NCBI GenBank assembly: GCA_014529385.2 | Contig: CM043960.1 | Location: 118,802,043 to 118,866,042 of the forward strand | Reading direction: 5' to 3' | Length of the DNA stretch: 64,000 bases | DNA from: Adiantum capillus-veneris | Taxonomy: Eukaryota; Streptophyta; Polypodiopsida; Polypodiales; Pteridaceae | In this document: one piece after another, positions 11,366 through 22,565 of the stretch | How positions within the stretch are numbered: the stretch's first letter is position 1 | Layout of the letters: the number at the start of each line of letters is the position of its first letter | Position numbers and translations under genes: made by a program | Notes under the pieces: model-generated | Databases searched by the model: none | Seen by the model: only the letters and a program-made list of their open reading frames with translations | Told to the model about the DNA's origin: nothing

Positions 11366-11877
11366 CAAGTTGAAGAGCCCGTCAAGGGCACTATTGAACT
11401 TTAAGAGAAGTGGATTTTTTTAAAAAAAGGTGCTTATGAAGGGCCATCTTCAAAATTTTCCCTTCTTGTAGAAGGGGGAGAAAAAATTCATGTTGCTCTT
11501 GAAGGGAACTTTCTTTGGAAATAAATAAATAAATAAATAAATAAATATATATATATATATGTATGTATGTATGTATGTACTAATATTGTAGTCTTGTTGT
11601 ATAGTTTTTATAAGATTTCAAAAAGTAGTAGAAGTTCGGAGGCTAGACGGACTCCAGACATTTTCCAATGTTGAGTTGTCCCCCTAGGCCTAGACTATAT
11701 AGGAGTGTTCATTTTTTAAGGTTACAGAGCCCTTCAAGGTCACTTTTGACCATATAGAGAAGTGGAAAAAAAATTATAGTTTCCTACAAAGGGTCATCCT
11801 AAAAAATTTCCCTTCTTGTAGAAGGGGGAAAAGAAATCCATGTTGCCTATGAAGGGCACTTACTCTCGAAGAAATTC

Positions 11878-11878
<1 letters not shown>
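11366..11878 (+). repeat. Duplicated ~155-bp block with microsatellite tails
   Basis: The block at about 11366-11520 is repeated with changes at about 11718-11878. Shared phrases are GAGCCC-TCAAGG, AGAGAAGTGGA, and TTTCCCTTCTTGTAGAAGGGGGA, then a stretch ending near AAGGGCAC or AAGGGAAC. Each copy runs into simple repeats: (AAAT)n, (TA)n and (GTAT)n after the first, and (TA)n then (AC)n after the second. It may be two copies of one small mobile element whose tail is simple-sequence DNA. No coding potential is seen. Confidence 0.6.

Positions 11879-11880
<2 letters not shown>

Positions 11881-11948
<68 letters not shown>
11881..11948. repeat. (TA)5(CA)n microsatellite
   Basis: A short TA run is followed by about 29 CA units. 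LINE-B copy 1 homology begins shortly after it. Confidence 0.95.
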
Positions 11949-11950
<2 letters not shown>

Positions 11951-12009
11951 AATAATTACTATTTTAATAATATATGTATATACCTCTTGTAGCATGTATA
12001 TGTCTTACG

Positions 12010-12808
12010 TTTAACAACCTGTGACAGATCATAGGCCAGTCCAAGGTCCACTACCTTGAAATGAATGACGATATAGCTACTATTCTTGGGAGCATCAAAA
12101 TAACCATATTTCTCTGTGAAGCCAACCTCTTGGAGAAGGCCTTCACTAAAGACAAATGCTCTCTCGCATTGCAAGCCTTGGGCAAAGAAAGTTCCCTCAG
12201 TAGGGAGGGATTAACTACTGAGTTCTTGAAAGAATTTTTGAATGATCTCCTCTTATTACACAAATGGCTAACAAGCCTTGGTTGATGGAGTCACACTTAA
12301 GAATTAAAAGATGTCTCATTAGGCCTATCCCCAAACAAGTCTACTGCTCCAAATTGAAGCATTGGTGCCCCATAACAATCACATCCGTAGCCTATAAAAT
12401 TATCACCAAAACTATAGCCCGTAGGCTCTCCCCACTCCTGGACTGAGTCATTCCTCCCCGCCAACATGGATTTATCAAGGAAATGTCAACTTATGATGAC
12501 ATTTTGGCAGCAATGGTCGGTGTTGTATATGTTGCTATCACTAAGAAAGAGTGTATCTTGTTGCAGCTGCACATGGACATTCATTGAAGATGTCATGAAG
12601 TCATTAGGCTTTGGGTTGTGGATGTACCAGCTAGTTAACACACTTGGTGCTGGTAGCCAATTGAAGCTCCTCTTGAGTGAGAGAATTGTGGGTGAATTTG
12701 AGGTCAAGAGATCAATTAAACAAGGATTCCCACTTGTCACTTTAATGTTTACCATTGGATCCCATCCTCTAGTAACATTGCTTAAAGAAAACACTTCAAC
12801 AATTGACT
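12010..12808 (+). pseudogene. LINE-B copy 1, reverse-transcriptase part
   Basis: By alignment with LINE-B copy 2 (25990-26730) this is the linker and front half of a LINE ORF2. Matches include LLE-x-F-T (12130), ALGKESSL...GLTTEFL (12170-12235), the fingers region, and IKQGFPL (copy 2 has a degraded counterpart; canonical LINEs have I-x-QG-P). It is 5'-truncated at about 12010 and frameshifted several times, with stops. It breaks at the CTACC target site where the 10.7-kb LTR element inserted, and continues at 23492 with the catalytic FADD-box region. Confidence 0.8.
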
Positions 12809-12813
12809 CTACC
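12809..12813. repeat. Target-site duplication, left (CTACC)
   Basis: CTACC here and at 23487-23491 flank the 10.7-kb LTR element. The interrupted LINE reading resumes directly after the right copy. Confidence 0.92.
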
Positions 12814-13728
12814 TGTTGGGGGTCCCATCGCTGCATAGCTCCAATGGCCAACAAAATTAGCAATTTCGAGGGATGAGCTACCCGGCTAGGGCATGGAAAC
12901 ACTCACACGATTAGTCAGTTAAGCATGGCAACACGAATGGTTAACTCTATGAGGTGAGCTTCTCGGCCTATGGAGGAGCTAAGCCACAATGAAGGGCAAT
13001 ATCCACATCCACTTCTCTTCACCTCCAACCAACCCAATCACACACATCACGATTGCAAGACACACACAACACTAATCCTATCATGCAGCATGCTAATTGC
13101 AAACACACACACATAGATCTATCGAGCACCACATTCCAATCAGACCTACATGCACATGCAAGCAAAAGAGGAAAATCGCACAAGATTAGAGAGGGATTAA
13201 CCACTAATTAGTTTTATGATCTAGCTAATTAAAGCATCATAGGAAATCGTAAGAAGCATGAGAGAGGCATAGTGAAAGAGAATTAAGCATTGATTAGTGT
13301 TAACCAAGTCACATGAGCAAGGAGAAGCTCAAGGACTCCATAGCCACACACCTGAAGAGCTCTCAGCAAAGAGTGCTCTCAACAAATGAGCTTGAGAACC
13401 CTAATTTCCTTTACACATTTCCTTATGTACCTAGGGTAAAAAATATAAAGTGTCCGGGTGCTCAAGGCCTTTAGGGCTCCACCGTTTATTGAATCTGCAT
13501 CCTAGGAACACTAACTGCCTATTCTTTACAGCTTGGAACTCCCATTGAGCCCGTAACACATTAAAATATTACAATGGCTTGAAATAAATTGAGAATTTAC
13601 AATACATGACCATTTTGGGAAAATGTGTAGCTCCAATCTTCGTTGCTTCTTTGTATTCATCCTCGATGTGCATCTATACATCTTTGATCTTTAGCAGCTC
13701 TTGTTAACTGAAGTTGACTCAGTGAACA
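12814..13728 (-). repeat. 3' LTR of the 10.7-kb element
   Basis: On the plus strand it starts TGTTGGGGGTCCC and ends GTGAACA, with TG...CA termini. It matches 22566-23486 throughout, with an 8-base indel near 13625 and roughly 60 substitutions, mostly transitions. Confidence 0.92.
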
Positions 13729-13745
13729 ATCCCCCCTTCCGATTT
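13729..13745 (-). promoter_or_regulatory. Polypurine tract (minus strand)
   Basis: The plus strand reads ATCCCCCCTTCCGATTT. The minus strand is therefore AAATCGGAAGGGGGGAT directly before the 3' LTR, fixing the element's orientation. Confidence 0.9.
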
Positions 13746-14949
13746 TAGTGCCCGTCCCTTGGACACTGTTGAAAAGTGTCCGTGGAGGCTATGGAAGGTT
13801 TTGATTGGTTGTTGATGGGATGATCGTCTTCATTTGTCATTGAAATTGTTGATGAGGTTTAATTTGCTGCAGCATCTTCATTGGTCCAAATATGTTTGAT
13901 GTGATAGATGATGTTGCATTTGTCCGTTGTAATAGCATAATGCTGAGGCTACTGTTTATTTATGAAAAGCATGTACAAGGGAAGTAGAATGACGAGGTTC
14001 TAAATTAGCATCTAATACCTGGATGACCAAAGGAAAAAAAACCCAGTGGGGAAAAAGTGCCTTTGGGATAAGCGCATTATTGGGGTACTTATTAGCTTGG
14101 GAAATATTAATAAAGTACTAAAGGGATTATTTGCTGATAGATATAGAATTAAAAAGGTAGAAAATATAAAAGGGTAGCATGATCGGACATTGGTTTGCAT
14201 GTTGTAGTCCACTCAAGGTGCATAGGTGGAAGCAAAAAAGAGTGTCTAATGCATATGTCTAATGGTGGGACATCCTACTTATGCATACATAGAAATGCAT
14301 GGGAAACAATATACTGTGCAAGAAGGATTTTGAGGCGTTCTTCAAAAAGATGATGTAGCTATAAAAGCATATGACATGGTGTTTCAAGTTGGAACCCCTT
14401 TAATAATGGTTTTCATTGACAAGGACATGTGCTCTCATCTTACTGTGCATTGTGCATGAGTGTTGGACTCTACGACACTCCACCAATTGTAAGTTAATAG
14501 ACTTCAACTCTTATGATCATCTCATCCAGCATGAGTGACATGACCTTAGATATGCTCAACTCTTCCAGCTTGAGCATAACCCTAATAAATACGACTCTTA
14601 GCACAGAGTTTAATATGACTTGAAGCTTTGGGACTGATGCTTTGCTCATTTTATGGCTCAACAGCACGACTCTGGCTATGCCAAAGAGTGTTTTTTGCAT
14701 CCTGGTGACTTGACTTTTTACATTCTTGTGCTTACTACAAACATTTCTTCAGGTAAAAGTAAGCTTGAATCCTCAAAAAGAGAATTAGTGAAAGACCAAT
14801 TTGGCATTGAAAGTTTCTTTTGCCATACCTATTTTTTCTTCTTTGAATCTACATTCGTGTTAGTTGGGTTGTCCTTCTTTGATTGTGAAGACTTCTTTAT
14901 CTGTTTGATTCTCCAAGTAGGCCTATTGTAGGAAGTCTTTGATGTTGTT
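13746..14949. other. Non-coding 3' region of the 10.7-kb element
   Basis: No ORF with recognisable domains on either strand; short frames only. In an autonomous gypsy element much of pol would lie between protease and this region. Nothing like it is visible. Confidence 0.6.
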
Positions 14950-15490
14950 GTAGGCCTCTGTTCACTGCCAGCATTTGGCTTTTGACTAGGAGCATTGGAA
15001 GACTTAGGAATCCAAATCTCTTGATGACCTTTGTATCTCCTTTTTTGACTTTGCTTCGCTCTAGGTCTTGTTAAGTTCTTGAGATCTTCATGCAGGTCTA
15101 GTGTAGGTGCAGTTGTCTTGTGGTTGATTGGTAGCCAAATCTTTGTATAACCTATGTAGAATTCTTGTCAAAGAGGAACATTTTTTGAGATCCATATTTT
15201 TTTTGTATCCTCTTAAGAGTTGTGGTTGACTTTAGCATCTTTCGATGTTGTTATGTTGTATGTTTGCTTCTTAGGTATCCTAGGATATTGTCGAAGTTGA
15301 TACCTTGTGGGCCTTCTTTCTTGGGAGGGACTTCACTTCACTTCATATGCTCTAACCTGCGGTTTTGGTACCCATATCTGTTTTCTACCTCCATAGTACT
15401 CCTTTTCCTTTAAGCTCCACTGTGATGCTATCCATCCCATGTGTTTGTCTTTCTGTGTTGATTTTGGTCTATAATCCAAACTAGATCATT
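14950..15490 (-). pseudogene. Basic segment with repeated IW-x-PK motifs
   Basis: Downstream of the protease-like domain the minus strand encodes a Lys/Arg/Gln/Thr-rich region in which a short motif recurs: LVWIIDQN (about 15480), QIWVPKPQ (about 15375), KIWISKNV (about 15195), KIWLPINH (about 15135) and EIWIPKSS (about 15010). Spacing is about 60-180 bases. Similar WVPK motifs occur once in some copia polyproteins between zinc knuckle and protease. Here they are multiplied and sit after the protease. Several stops and frame changes interrupt it. Function unknown; the basic character would suit nucleic-acid binding. Confidence 0.45.
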
Positions 15491-16368
15491 GACTTTGACT
15501 AAATTTCTCGAAACAAACACTTGCTTGACTTTCGTTTGCTTTCTTGAGTACTTTGGCTGAAATATCCTTGATTTTCTGGGTGTCTCCTTAGAGGTTTTAG
15601 TTGGGTCAACAATTGACTTGAAGTTTTGAAAGCCTGTCTTGCTAGAAGTATTTGATCCATGAGGGTTCTTTGATGTAGGGGCATATGCTGCCACATATTC
15701 TTTGCTAATTGGTGGAGGGTCCACTTTGGCTTTACCTTTGTCTACAATATTTATCTTTGATTCTTGTGACTTCTGCAACTCTGAATCTAGCATTAAAGGT
15801 ACCTGTAAATGTTGTGGGCTACCTCTTGGAGAAGAGAGCATTAGCATTGTATCTTCTTTGTAGGCCTTGTGTTGGTCTAACCATTGATGTCCAAAGATGA
15901 CATCTCCCTGCATGTCTGTTGAAGACGTTACCTAAAATTTTACCTACTCTTCATGATTTTGAATGCTAAGGGTAGCAACCATCTCTTTTTGACTTGTAGC
16001 CTTACCCATGATTTCTATGTTACCTGCCTTGCTGTGAGTAAAATCTCTAGGATACTCTGGATGTTTTCTGCAACCATATTTCACTTCACTTCTTTATCCA
16101 ATAGAGCATTGCATCTGACACTTGCTCCATTTATACTACTGAGGACTATAGCTATTCTCATTGCTAGTTCTATTGAAGATCCATGTCCTGCATTTGCCAT
16201 GGTCTCATCTTGATCTAATTGTGTCTCTATGGAGGGTGACTTGAGACTTTGTCTTCCAATCTGACTTTCATCAGCTGATTCAAATGGAAATGTTTGGATC
16301 TTTGGACTTCCTATTACTTCCTGACTTTTTGTAACCTCATTCTTCTTAACTTCTAGCTTTGGTGGCAT
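15428..16368 (-). pseudogene. Retropepsin-like domain with altered active site
   Basis: The C-terminal half is in one frame and shows the retroviral-protease end signature DVIFGHQWLDQH (about 15905-15870), equivalent to D-V-I-L-G-x-x-W-L in gypsy proteases. It is preceded by ATLSIQNHEE and a short strand-like stretch. The N-terminal half (16368 to about 16050) has INGASVRC-NALLDKEVK followed by NMVAENI. The catalytic D-T/S-G-A is expected at LLDKEV, so only the Asp remains. Two frame changes and stops separate the halves. The fold assignment is inferred from motif order; proteolytic activity looks unlikely in this copy. It lies where a gag-protease junction would be. Confidence 0.5.
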
Positions 16369-16382
16369 TCTTTGCTCAATAG

Positions 16383-17438
16383 CTATTGTGGTTGTTCTTT
16401 GCTTTGTTTGATCTGCACTTCTTGATGCCTGATTTGATTTAATATCTTCTGAATTCTGTTCGATGGAGATGAATCATCTTCAATAAGATCTGCTTTGATT
16501 TCAGTATCCATTCTAATTGTGCTTGAGGACTTTGTGCTGTTGTTCGCGGGTGACCAGTCTTGGTATTCATTCTTTGTTGTCTGTGATGACTCTGTCATGT
16601 TTGAATTCTGTATCTCTAACATCTTCTAGGCCATTTGCATTCCCATTATGATATCGTTTGGCATATCTTTTGATGTGATCATGTGGAACTGAGCTATGAT
16701 GATTTGTAAACTTACTTCAATGGTGGTGGAGATGATTCCCCAGAATTCTTCTCGTTTGTTTCTTGATATGCTCACAAATTAAGGAGCATCTTCCTGTTGT
16801 GGTTGGCCACATCTTTTCCAAGTGCGAAAAGACACGAGGTTCTTGTCTAACTAAAAATCTAGCTTTACTTCTCTTGACATCTTTTCTTTGTTTTCACCAA
16901 CAATGTTACACTTGATCATCTCAGGATTTCTTTTTGTATTGACTGCTTTTGTTGTGGCAGTGTCCTTTGATTGAGCTTTATATGCATTTTCTTTGCTTGG
17001 ATCACCTGCTTCAATTGATGTTGACTCCATTGGTTGTAATATTGCATCTTTTTGCAATTGTTGAGCATTGTCCGCCTACATTTGAGTAAACTTTGACTTT
17101 AAAAGATCCATTGTACTTTTTGGAAAAATATGTCTCTTCGGAGGAGATTTTGGTGGTGACCTTTGTGTAGTTTTCTGGACTTTAGCTCCCAATGACTTTG
17201 ACTTTTTTGTTACCTGCTCTGGCAGCTTGAGGCTTTGCATCATCTTCAGATATTCTTTGACTTCAATCGAGCCGTCCATAGGGGTTTGTACAAGGTCGTG
17301 ATCTTGTTGATATTTGTTACCATGTGCAGATATGCATATGTGAGCTTGATCACATGTAACTATTTGAACACTATGGGCTTTGTCGGCTTTTGACTCTGAC
17401 TTGTGGAGATCAGCTGAAACTTTTGTCCCTGATGATCT
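16383..17438 (-). pseudogene. Hydrophilic linker of the decayed polyprotein
   Basis: One reading frame continues from the repeat region (same frame as 18377-17439) with stops at about 17439, 17073, 16848 and others. It is rich in Ser, Lys, Thr and Gln (KKSKSLGAKVQKTTQRSPPK, about 17210-17150) and contains one more ordered patch (REEFWGIISTTIEVSLQIII, about 16760-16700). No domain is recognised. Because the frame is kept across about 1 kb, I read it as one ancestral protein that later gained stops, not as several small genes. Confidence 0.45.
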
Positions 17439-18377
17439 TCATAGAAGCATTTGTCTGCAGATTCTGAGGGAATCTGGGTCAATTGGAAACTTCCAACAAC
17501 CATATGATCTTTCAATGGGTTCTGCTTGAAGGGGTCTGTTGGCCAGAGGATCTAGGGCTTCTAACTGGTGTAGCATTTCCTGGTACATAAGCTGAGCTTG
17601 ATGGATTTGCAGCTTCCCCTTCCTAGGGTGATCACTATAGCCTGCTTCATTGTAAGAGTTCAAAATTGTTTGGCTTTGGTTTAGTCTCACCTTTTGAGAC
17701 TGTGAAGGTACACTTTGGGTAGCACTGTTGATGTTTGGAATTTGTAAACCTTCTGCATAGTTTCCTATGTATCTTCGTGATACATGAAAAATTATTCCCC
17801 AAGTTAAGCTGTAGATAGCATTATATTTTCCATGATATTGTCTATCCCATGGGTCTCCTATGATATGAGCTTTTGTGGTTTTAGGACCCAATGCATCATA
17901 GATGCTAGACTCTCGTCTATATCTACGACTGTTTTGGTCAAAGTATATGTTCGTTTGGTCACAACATCGAAGTTTGATTTCCGATGGTGGAGAGTTTGGC
18001 TTTGAACATATTTCTGGGTTCACTCGGGTAATATCCTTCAGCTCTAGAGAGGATGGGCTATAATAGATTCTTTCCTCTAAAATAAACCGTCCTTTCTGAT
18101 CTATCACTGGACGCACTTCTATGAGCTGGTATGTGGGTCGTGCAAACACTGGTTGATCCTTTTTGTATAGTTTTCCTTTTTGGTCTACATAGTGTGCATA
18201 TGAATTATGCGTACCATACAATGCTAACATCATTCTGTTTGATATGCACCTTAGACTCGTGAATGATTGCACACTTGTGGTTGTGGATGTAGAATCATTT
18301 ACAAACCTAACAATCTTTTCAACATTCAATAATATATGTAAATCTTGACTAAATTCATGCAAAAAAGTGTTGTTCAA
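17439..18377 (-). pseudogene. Repeat-domain ORF, second half
   Basis: A 312-codon open stretch, the longest in this element. It holds three copies of a short module Y-x-D-x-x-G-x-x-Y: YVDQKGKLY (about 18195-18170), VIDQKGRFI (about 18110-18085) and YFDQNSRRY (about 17950-17925). The last is followed by about 45 residues (ending HGKYNAIYSL) that align with the block after YMDYSGQIY in the first half (ending KGQDGAVYSL). The first residues come from a 113-bp tandem duplication that shifts the frame, so the apparent start at 18377 is probably not the original one. No known family was recognised. It would be part of a gag-like polyprotein by position. Confidence 0.55.
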
Positions 18378-18536
18378 AGAATCAATTTTAAGCTTTTCAG
18401 GTGTTTGTGCATCTTTATGCTCACAATCTTTTCAACATTCAATAATATATGTAAATCTTGACTAAATTCATGCAAAAAATTGTTGTTCAAAGAATCAATT
18501 TTAAGCTTTTTAGGTGTTTGTGCATCTTTATGCTCA
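18311..18536 (-). repeat. 113-bp tandem duplication
   Basis: Two adjacent units (about 18311-18423 and 18424-18536) share CAATCTTTTCAACATTC ... CATCTTTATGCTCA with a few differences. 113 is not a multiple of three, so the duplication shifts the polyprotein frame. The same residues (FLHEFSQDLHILLNVEKIV) are encoded twice in different frames. Confidence 0.9.
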
Positions 18537-18599
18537 TTTTGAACTTGCAGTGTGTTTACTGGTGCTTCTAATGGTAATGCATAACCATCTGATTGCATT

Positions 18600-19370
18600 A
18601 AAAGTGACGAGTTAGATGCGCTTACATCGAGATTCGCATTTCCAATTTACTATGTGTCTTGCTCGGTAGTTAATGTGTCCTTGTTGTCAGGATTACTTGG
18701 ACAATCTTCAGAAAAATATCCACCTTTTTGTTGACAATCTGAGCAATACACCATGAATGCTGGTATTTCAACTGGTTCTGTCATATCGAGTTCTTATTGA
18801 GGAGTTTCAGCTTTTGTGCTTGCCAAGTTGTTAGCATCTTCTTTTAAAACATTGAGCATCAAGCTATAGACTGCTCCATCTTGACCTTTGTACCGTCTTT
18901 GACCTAGTTCTCCAATAAGATTGGCTTCTATTGGTTGATCTGTTAGATCTTGCAATTTTGGTTCTCGATTATAGATCTGACCACTATAATCCATGTACAA
19001 TGACCCTGATTGCATATGCACCAACTGTATGTTTGGCTGGCTTGTGCAGATTTCTATATAACCACTTGGGGTTGAATTTTTGAACTTCTATATGCACTTC
19101 ATCTTTGAGCTTGCAATACCTGGCTCCACTGAAGTCTGTGAACATGTGGGAGTTCTCTGAGTCTGGCTTCACTCTGATCAATAGAATATTGGCTCCTATG
19201 TTGCTTTTGCTACTCATCAAGTATCTATGGCCTTCAGATTCTGCATATAAGACTTTATCTCCATTGTAGCCATATAGCTATAAAATCTGCTCTGCTGCAC
19301 TTATGCATGTGTTGCCACTGCTACTAGCTTGCTCTATTGTACTTGAACTCTCGGCTAGATTTGACTCCAT
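18600..19370 (-). pseudogene. Repeat-domain ORF, first half, with zinc-knuckle-like motif
   Basis: The start is placed at 19370 (MESNLAESSS), the first ATG in the frame after a long ORF-free leader. A TAG follows at 19280-19278 and then the frame is open to 18984. Modules LYAESEGHRY (about 19245) and MFTDFSGARY (about 19150) lie here. After a frame change near 19020 comes LYMDYSGQIY (about 19005) with its 45-residue tail. A TAA at about 18796 is followed by CSDCQQKGGYFSEDC (about 18755-18710), a zinc-knuckle-like Cys pattern with Gly at the His position and one extra residue. That motif suggests a nucleocapsid-like role. Start and function are inferred. Confidence 0.5.
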
Positions 19371-22300
19371 GTTGAGTGGGTTTTGTAAAAACTATCTCCT
19401 AGAAGATTTTGGTATCAATTAGTAAAATTTATGATGCTCGTACTAGCTTAATCTACAATCACATGTGAGTTGTACCCCTGCTCGTCCAACTGGAAGCTCA
19501 ATTTGCAATGCAATTGCTTGCACTAGCCAATGTATAGCGTGCATGTTCACTTCTAGCTTCTTCATTAAATTGTGTTGTACTTTTCAAAACTGAGCATGAA
19601 AAATTTTTCTACTGCTCACAACTTCGAGTTGGTCGGTTTCAGCTTTTTTTGGCTATCCTTCTGCTATTTATGATTGTTCTGTTGTTTGCTCGCTTCTTTT
19701 GTCGGTTGTTGCTCTCAATTTTCACTCCCTTTTGCTCAGTGTGATTCTCCGACAGTATGTTTTTCTAGGCGTTGTTTTTGCTTTTCGGCCTCATTCTGGC
19801 TTTTTCTGACTCTTTGGACGATTTTTTGTAAATTTTATTATTTTTTGTAAATTTTAAATTTTCTAAATTTTTTGGTATTTTTATGATTTTATAAGGAAAG
19901 TTTTGATTTTTTGTGAATGTTTTGTTAATTTTCTATTTTTTTGGTGAATTTTGTAAAATTTTCTAGAGTTTTTGAAGGTATTATGATTTATCAAGATTTT
20001 TTCAGGTAATTAATGATTTTTTGTGAATTTTTTGTGACCTTCTTGAGTTTTCTACTATTTTTGTGAAATTTTCTATGAAATTTTTTATCTTTCATGAATT
20101 TTCTAAGAGGTTTTTAAATTTTTATGTTTTTTATATTTATTTATTTTTTGGCGTTTTTAATCCTTTTTTTGATTTTTTAATGAGTTTTTTTGTGAACTTT
20201 TTATTTTGCTTTTTTGTGTGATTTTCTAATCTCTTTTTTATTATTATTTATTTTTTTGGCAATTTTCTAGATTTCTTTTGATTTTTATTGAATTTTTGGA
20301 TTTTTATTCTTTTTTATGTTTTTTAATGATTTTTAAAGTTTTTTATTTAATTGTTTTTATGATTTTTAAAAGTTTTTTTCCCTGCAGGGTGAATGAAGGC
20401 GTGAGTGAAGGAGTCGTTGAAAGCCCGCATGCAAGGCAGAGAGAGAGTGAGCGAGAAGGCGTGCCGACGTGGCAGGGCACTGGCAACTGATTGACAGAGG
20501 AGGGGAGGGTGTGCATGCGTGCGTAGTCTAAGTAGAGAGAGAAGGGTAGCGCATAGTACGAGGTTCGAGACCTCCTGACGCCGTGATGCGGAATACGAGG
20601 AGAGAAAGAGAGTGTGTGGACAATGTTGACAGTGGAAAATGGGGGAGCGGGTCCTGGGGAGGTACATGATAGAGGAGGGTGGAAAAGGGTAAGCAACAAA
20701 AGTTTCTGGGCCCCGGCCTAGCAGCGAGGTAGTGTAGAAGAGAGAGACTGAGAGAGAGAGTGAGGAAGAGAGAGTGAGGAAGAGAGAGAGGGATGATTAT
20801 CGCTAAAAGGGAGAGGAGGAGAGAGAGTTAGTGAGAGAGAGGCAATAATCGTTAAATGGGAGAGAAGGAGAGGAGAGAGTTAGTGAGAGAGAGACATTAA
20901 TCGTTAAGTGGGAGAAAGGGAGGAGAGAGAAAGTTAGAGAGAGAGTGGGTGTGGGGTATGTTCATGTGGAACGAGACGACAGCGGACAGCCGAGGAAGAT
21001 TATTTTAACATCGCAGGAAACTGTCCCAAGAGACCGTAAAAGATCTATCCGGACCAAGAATTTTCTATGCCGCAAAGCACGGCGTCGAGCTCGAACATGT
21101 CTTTTTATTATTATTAATTTTCAAACGTCAAAAAATGCCAAAAATAGGTCAAAAATTAGTCGAAACTCCAAAAAATCGCCAACAATTGCCCAAAAAATCC
21201 AAAAAATTCTTGAAAATTTCTAGAAACCTTAGAAAATCATTGTCATTCAAAACCGAGCATTTTTGACACGCAAAAGCAGACCAAAAATAGCAAATTTTAC
21301 CGAAAATGCCAAATTCCACAAAATCGTAAACCCAACCCCCGAAAATAGTAAAACTCTCAAAATTTAGCGAATAAAGGCCCAAATTGTGCTCAAAACGATG
21401 CCAAAAACACACATTCAAAATAGCTCGTAAAGATCGCAAAATATTAAATTTTTATGAAATTAAGCAAAAATTAGCAAAAATTTACAAAAATTATCCAAAA
21501 AATACCCAATTTTCATTAAGAAATTTCTCACACATAGGGGAATAGTGCAACCAAATAAAATCACAAAAATCTCATCAATTCAATTGACAATTTCATCAAT
21601 AAAATCAAAACTAGGCAATTAAACCGGCAAAATTAGCGACAAAATTAGGTCAAAATTTGACGCAATTGAAGTGTGTAAATCCTTGTTTTGAGCTCAAAAA
21701 TGCAGCAATTAACCATTGCACACACCAAACATGCTATTAGAAATTGAATCAATCATGCTAATTAAACACTTTTTAGGCACACACACACACTAATAGTTGG
21801 CAGTTTTTACCAATCTTTAGGTGCGCACACAAAAGGGTAAATTTTGTCGAAATTGCAATGTGGTTTCACAAATCATTAGTTGGGCATGACCACAACACAA
21901 ATCAATCATCACAATTGAAAAATCATTAAGCACACATTGATTTTTAGGTGCACAAATATGGGCAAAATAGTGCACACACACCTAAAATTAGGCATACACA
22001 CACTCAATTAAAATGTGCACACACACTTGCAATTGACCATCCAAGAATGCAATTAACTCAATTAAGCACCCAACTAGCAATCTACAATCACCAATTAGCA
22101 ATTGAACTTATCAACTTCATACGCCACCAAATCTTAAAAATTTCGGCATTACGACAGCATGAAAATGAACAATCCAACATAGTATCAACATTACATCGCA
22201 TCATGGTGGGATCTCTACACAATTCTACACATCTTTAGATTCTAGGGAGATTGAGAATACCACCTTGATTACCTTTCCATTGAAGATCGAGTGAGCGATT

Positions 22301-22544
22301 GAAAGCTCCAATTCGTAGAAGCAAATTAGTGTCTAGGTTAAAAAAATTAGTGAAATTAGCAAGGGTTACTGTGAAATTAGAGTGTGTAAACACACAATTG
22401 GCAAGATACGGTGACAAATTAGGAAATTATGAACACATTGATTCATGCACACACATCCAAAATCCACAAAAATATAAACACACAAGTGAAATTAGTGAGG
22501 AAACACATCCAATTATGCCACAATTACACTAGGGTAGGCCATCG
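19371..22544. other. Long leader of the 10.7-kb element
   Basis: About 3.2 kb between primer site and first ORF (minus-strand sense) with no credible gene. On the plus strand 19800-20390 is strongly T-rich with repeats of TTTTTGTGAATTTT, 20390-20960 is GC- and GA-rich, and 21100-21500 is A-rich with CAAAAA phrases. From 21700 to 22530 there are many CACACA and AATTAG phrases. Such long, skewed leaders could carry packaging or other RNA signals, but none can be identified. Confidence 0.6.
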
Positions 22545-22563
22545 TCCCCGGCAACGGCGCCAA
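22545..22563 (-). promoter_or_regulatory. Primer-binding site, tRNA-Asp
   Basis: The plus strand reads TCCCCGGCAACGGCGCCAA, so the minus strand carries TTGGCGCCGTTGCCGGGGA. This is complementary to the 3' end of plant tRNA-Asp, the primer typical of Athila-type gypsy elements. It lies next to the 5' LTR. Confidence 0.93.
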
Positions 22564-22565
22564 AT

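Noticed and set aside
20343-20699. Minus-strand ORFs of 106-118 codons in the GC/GA-rich island.
   Set aside because: Overlapping frames of Ser/Pro/His-rich composition in skewed sequence, with no motif. Likely chance.
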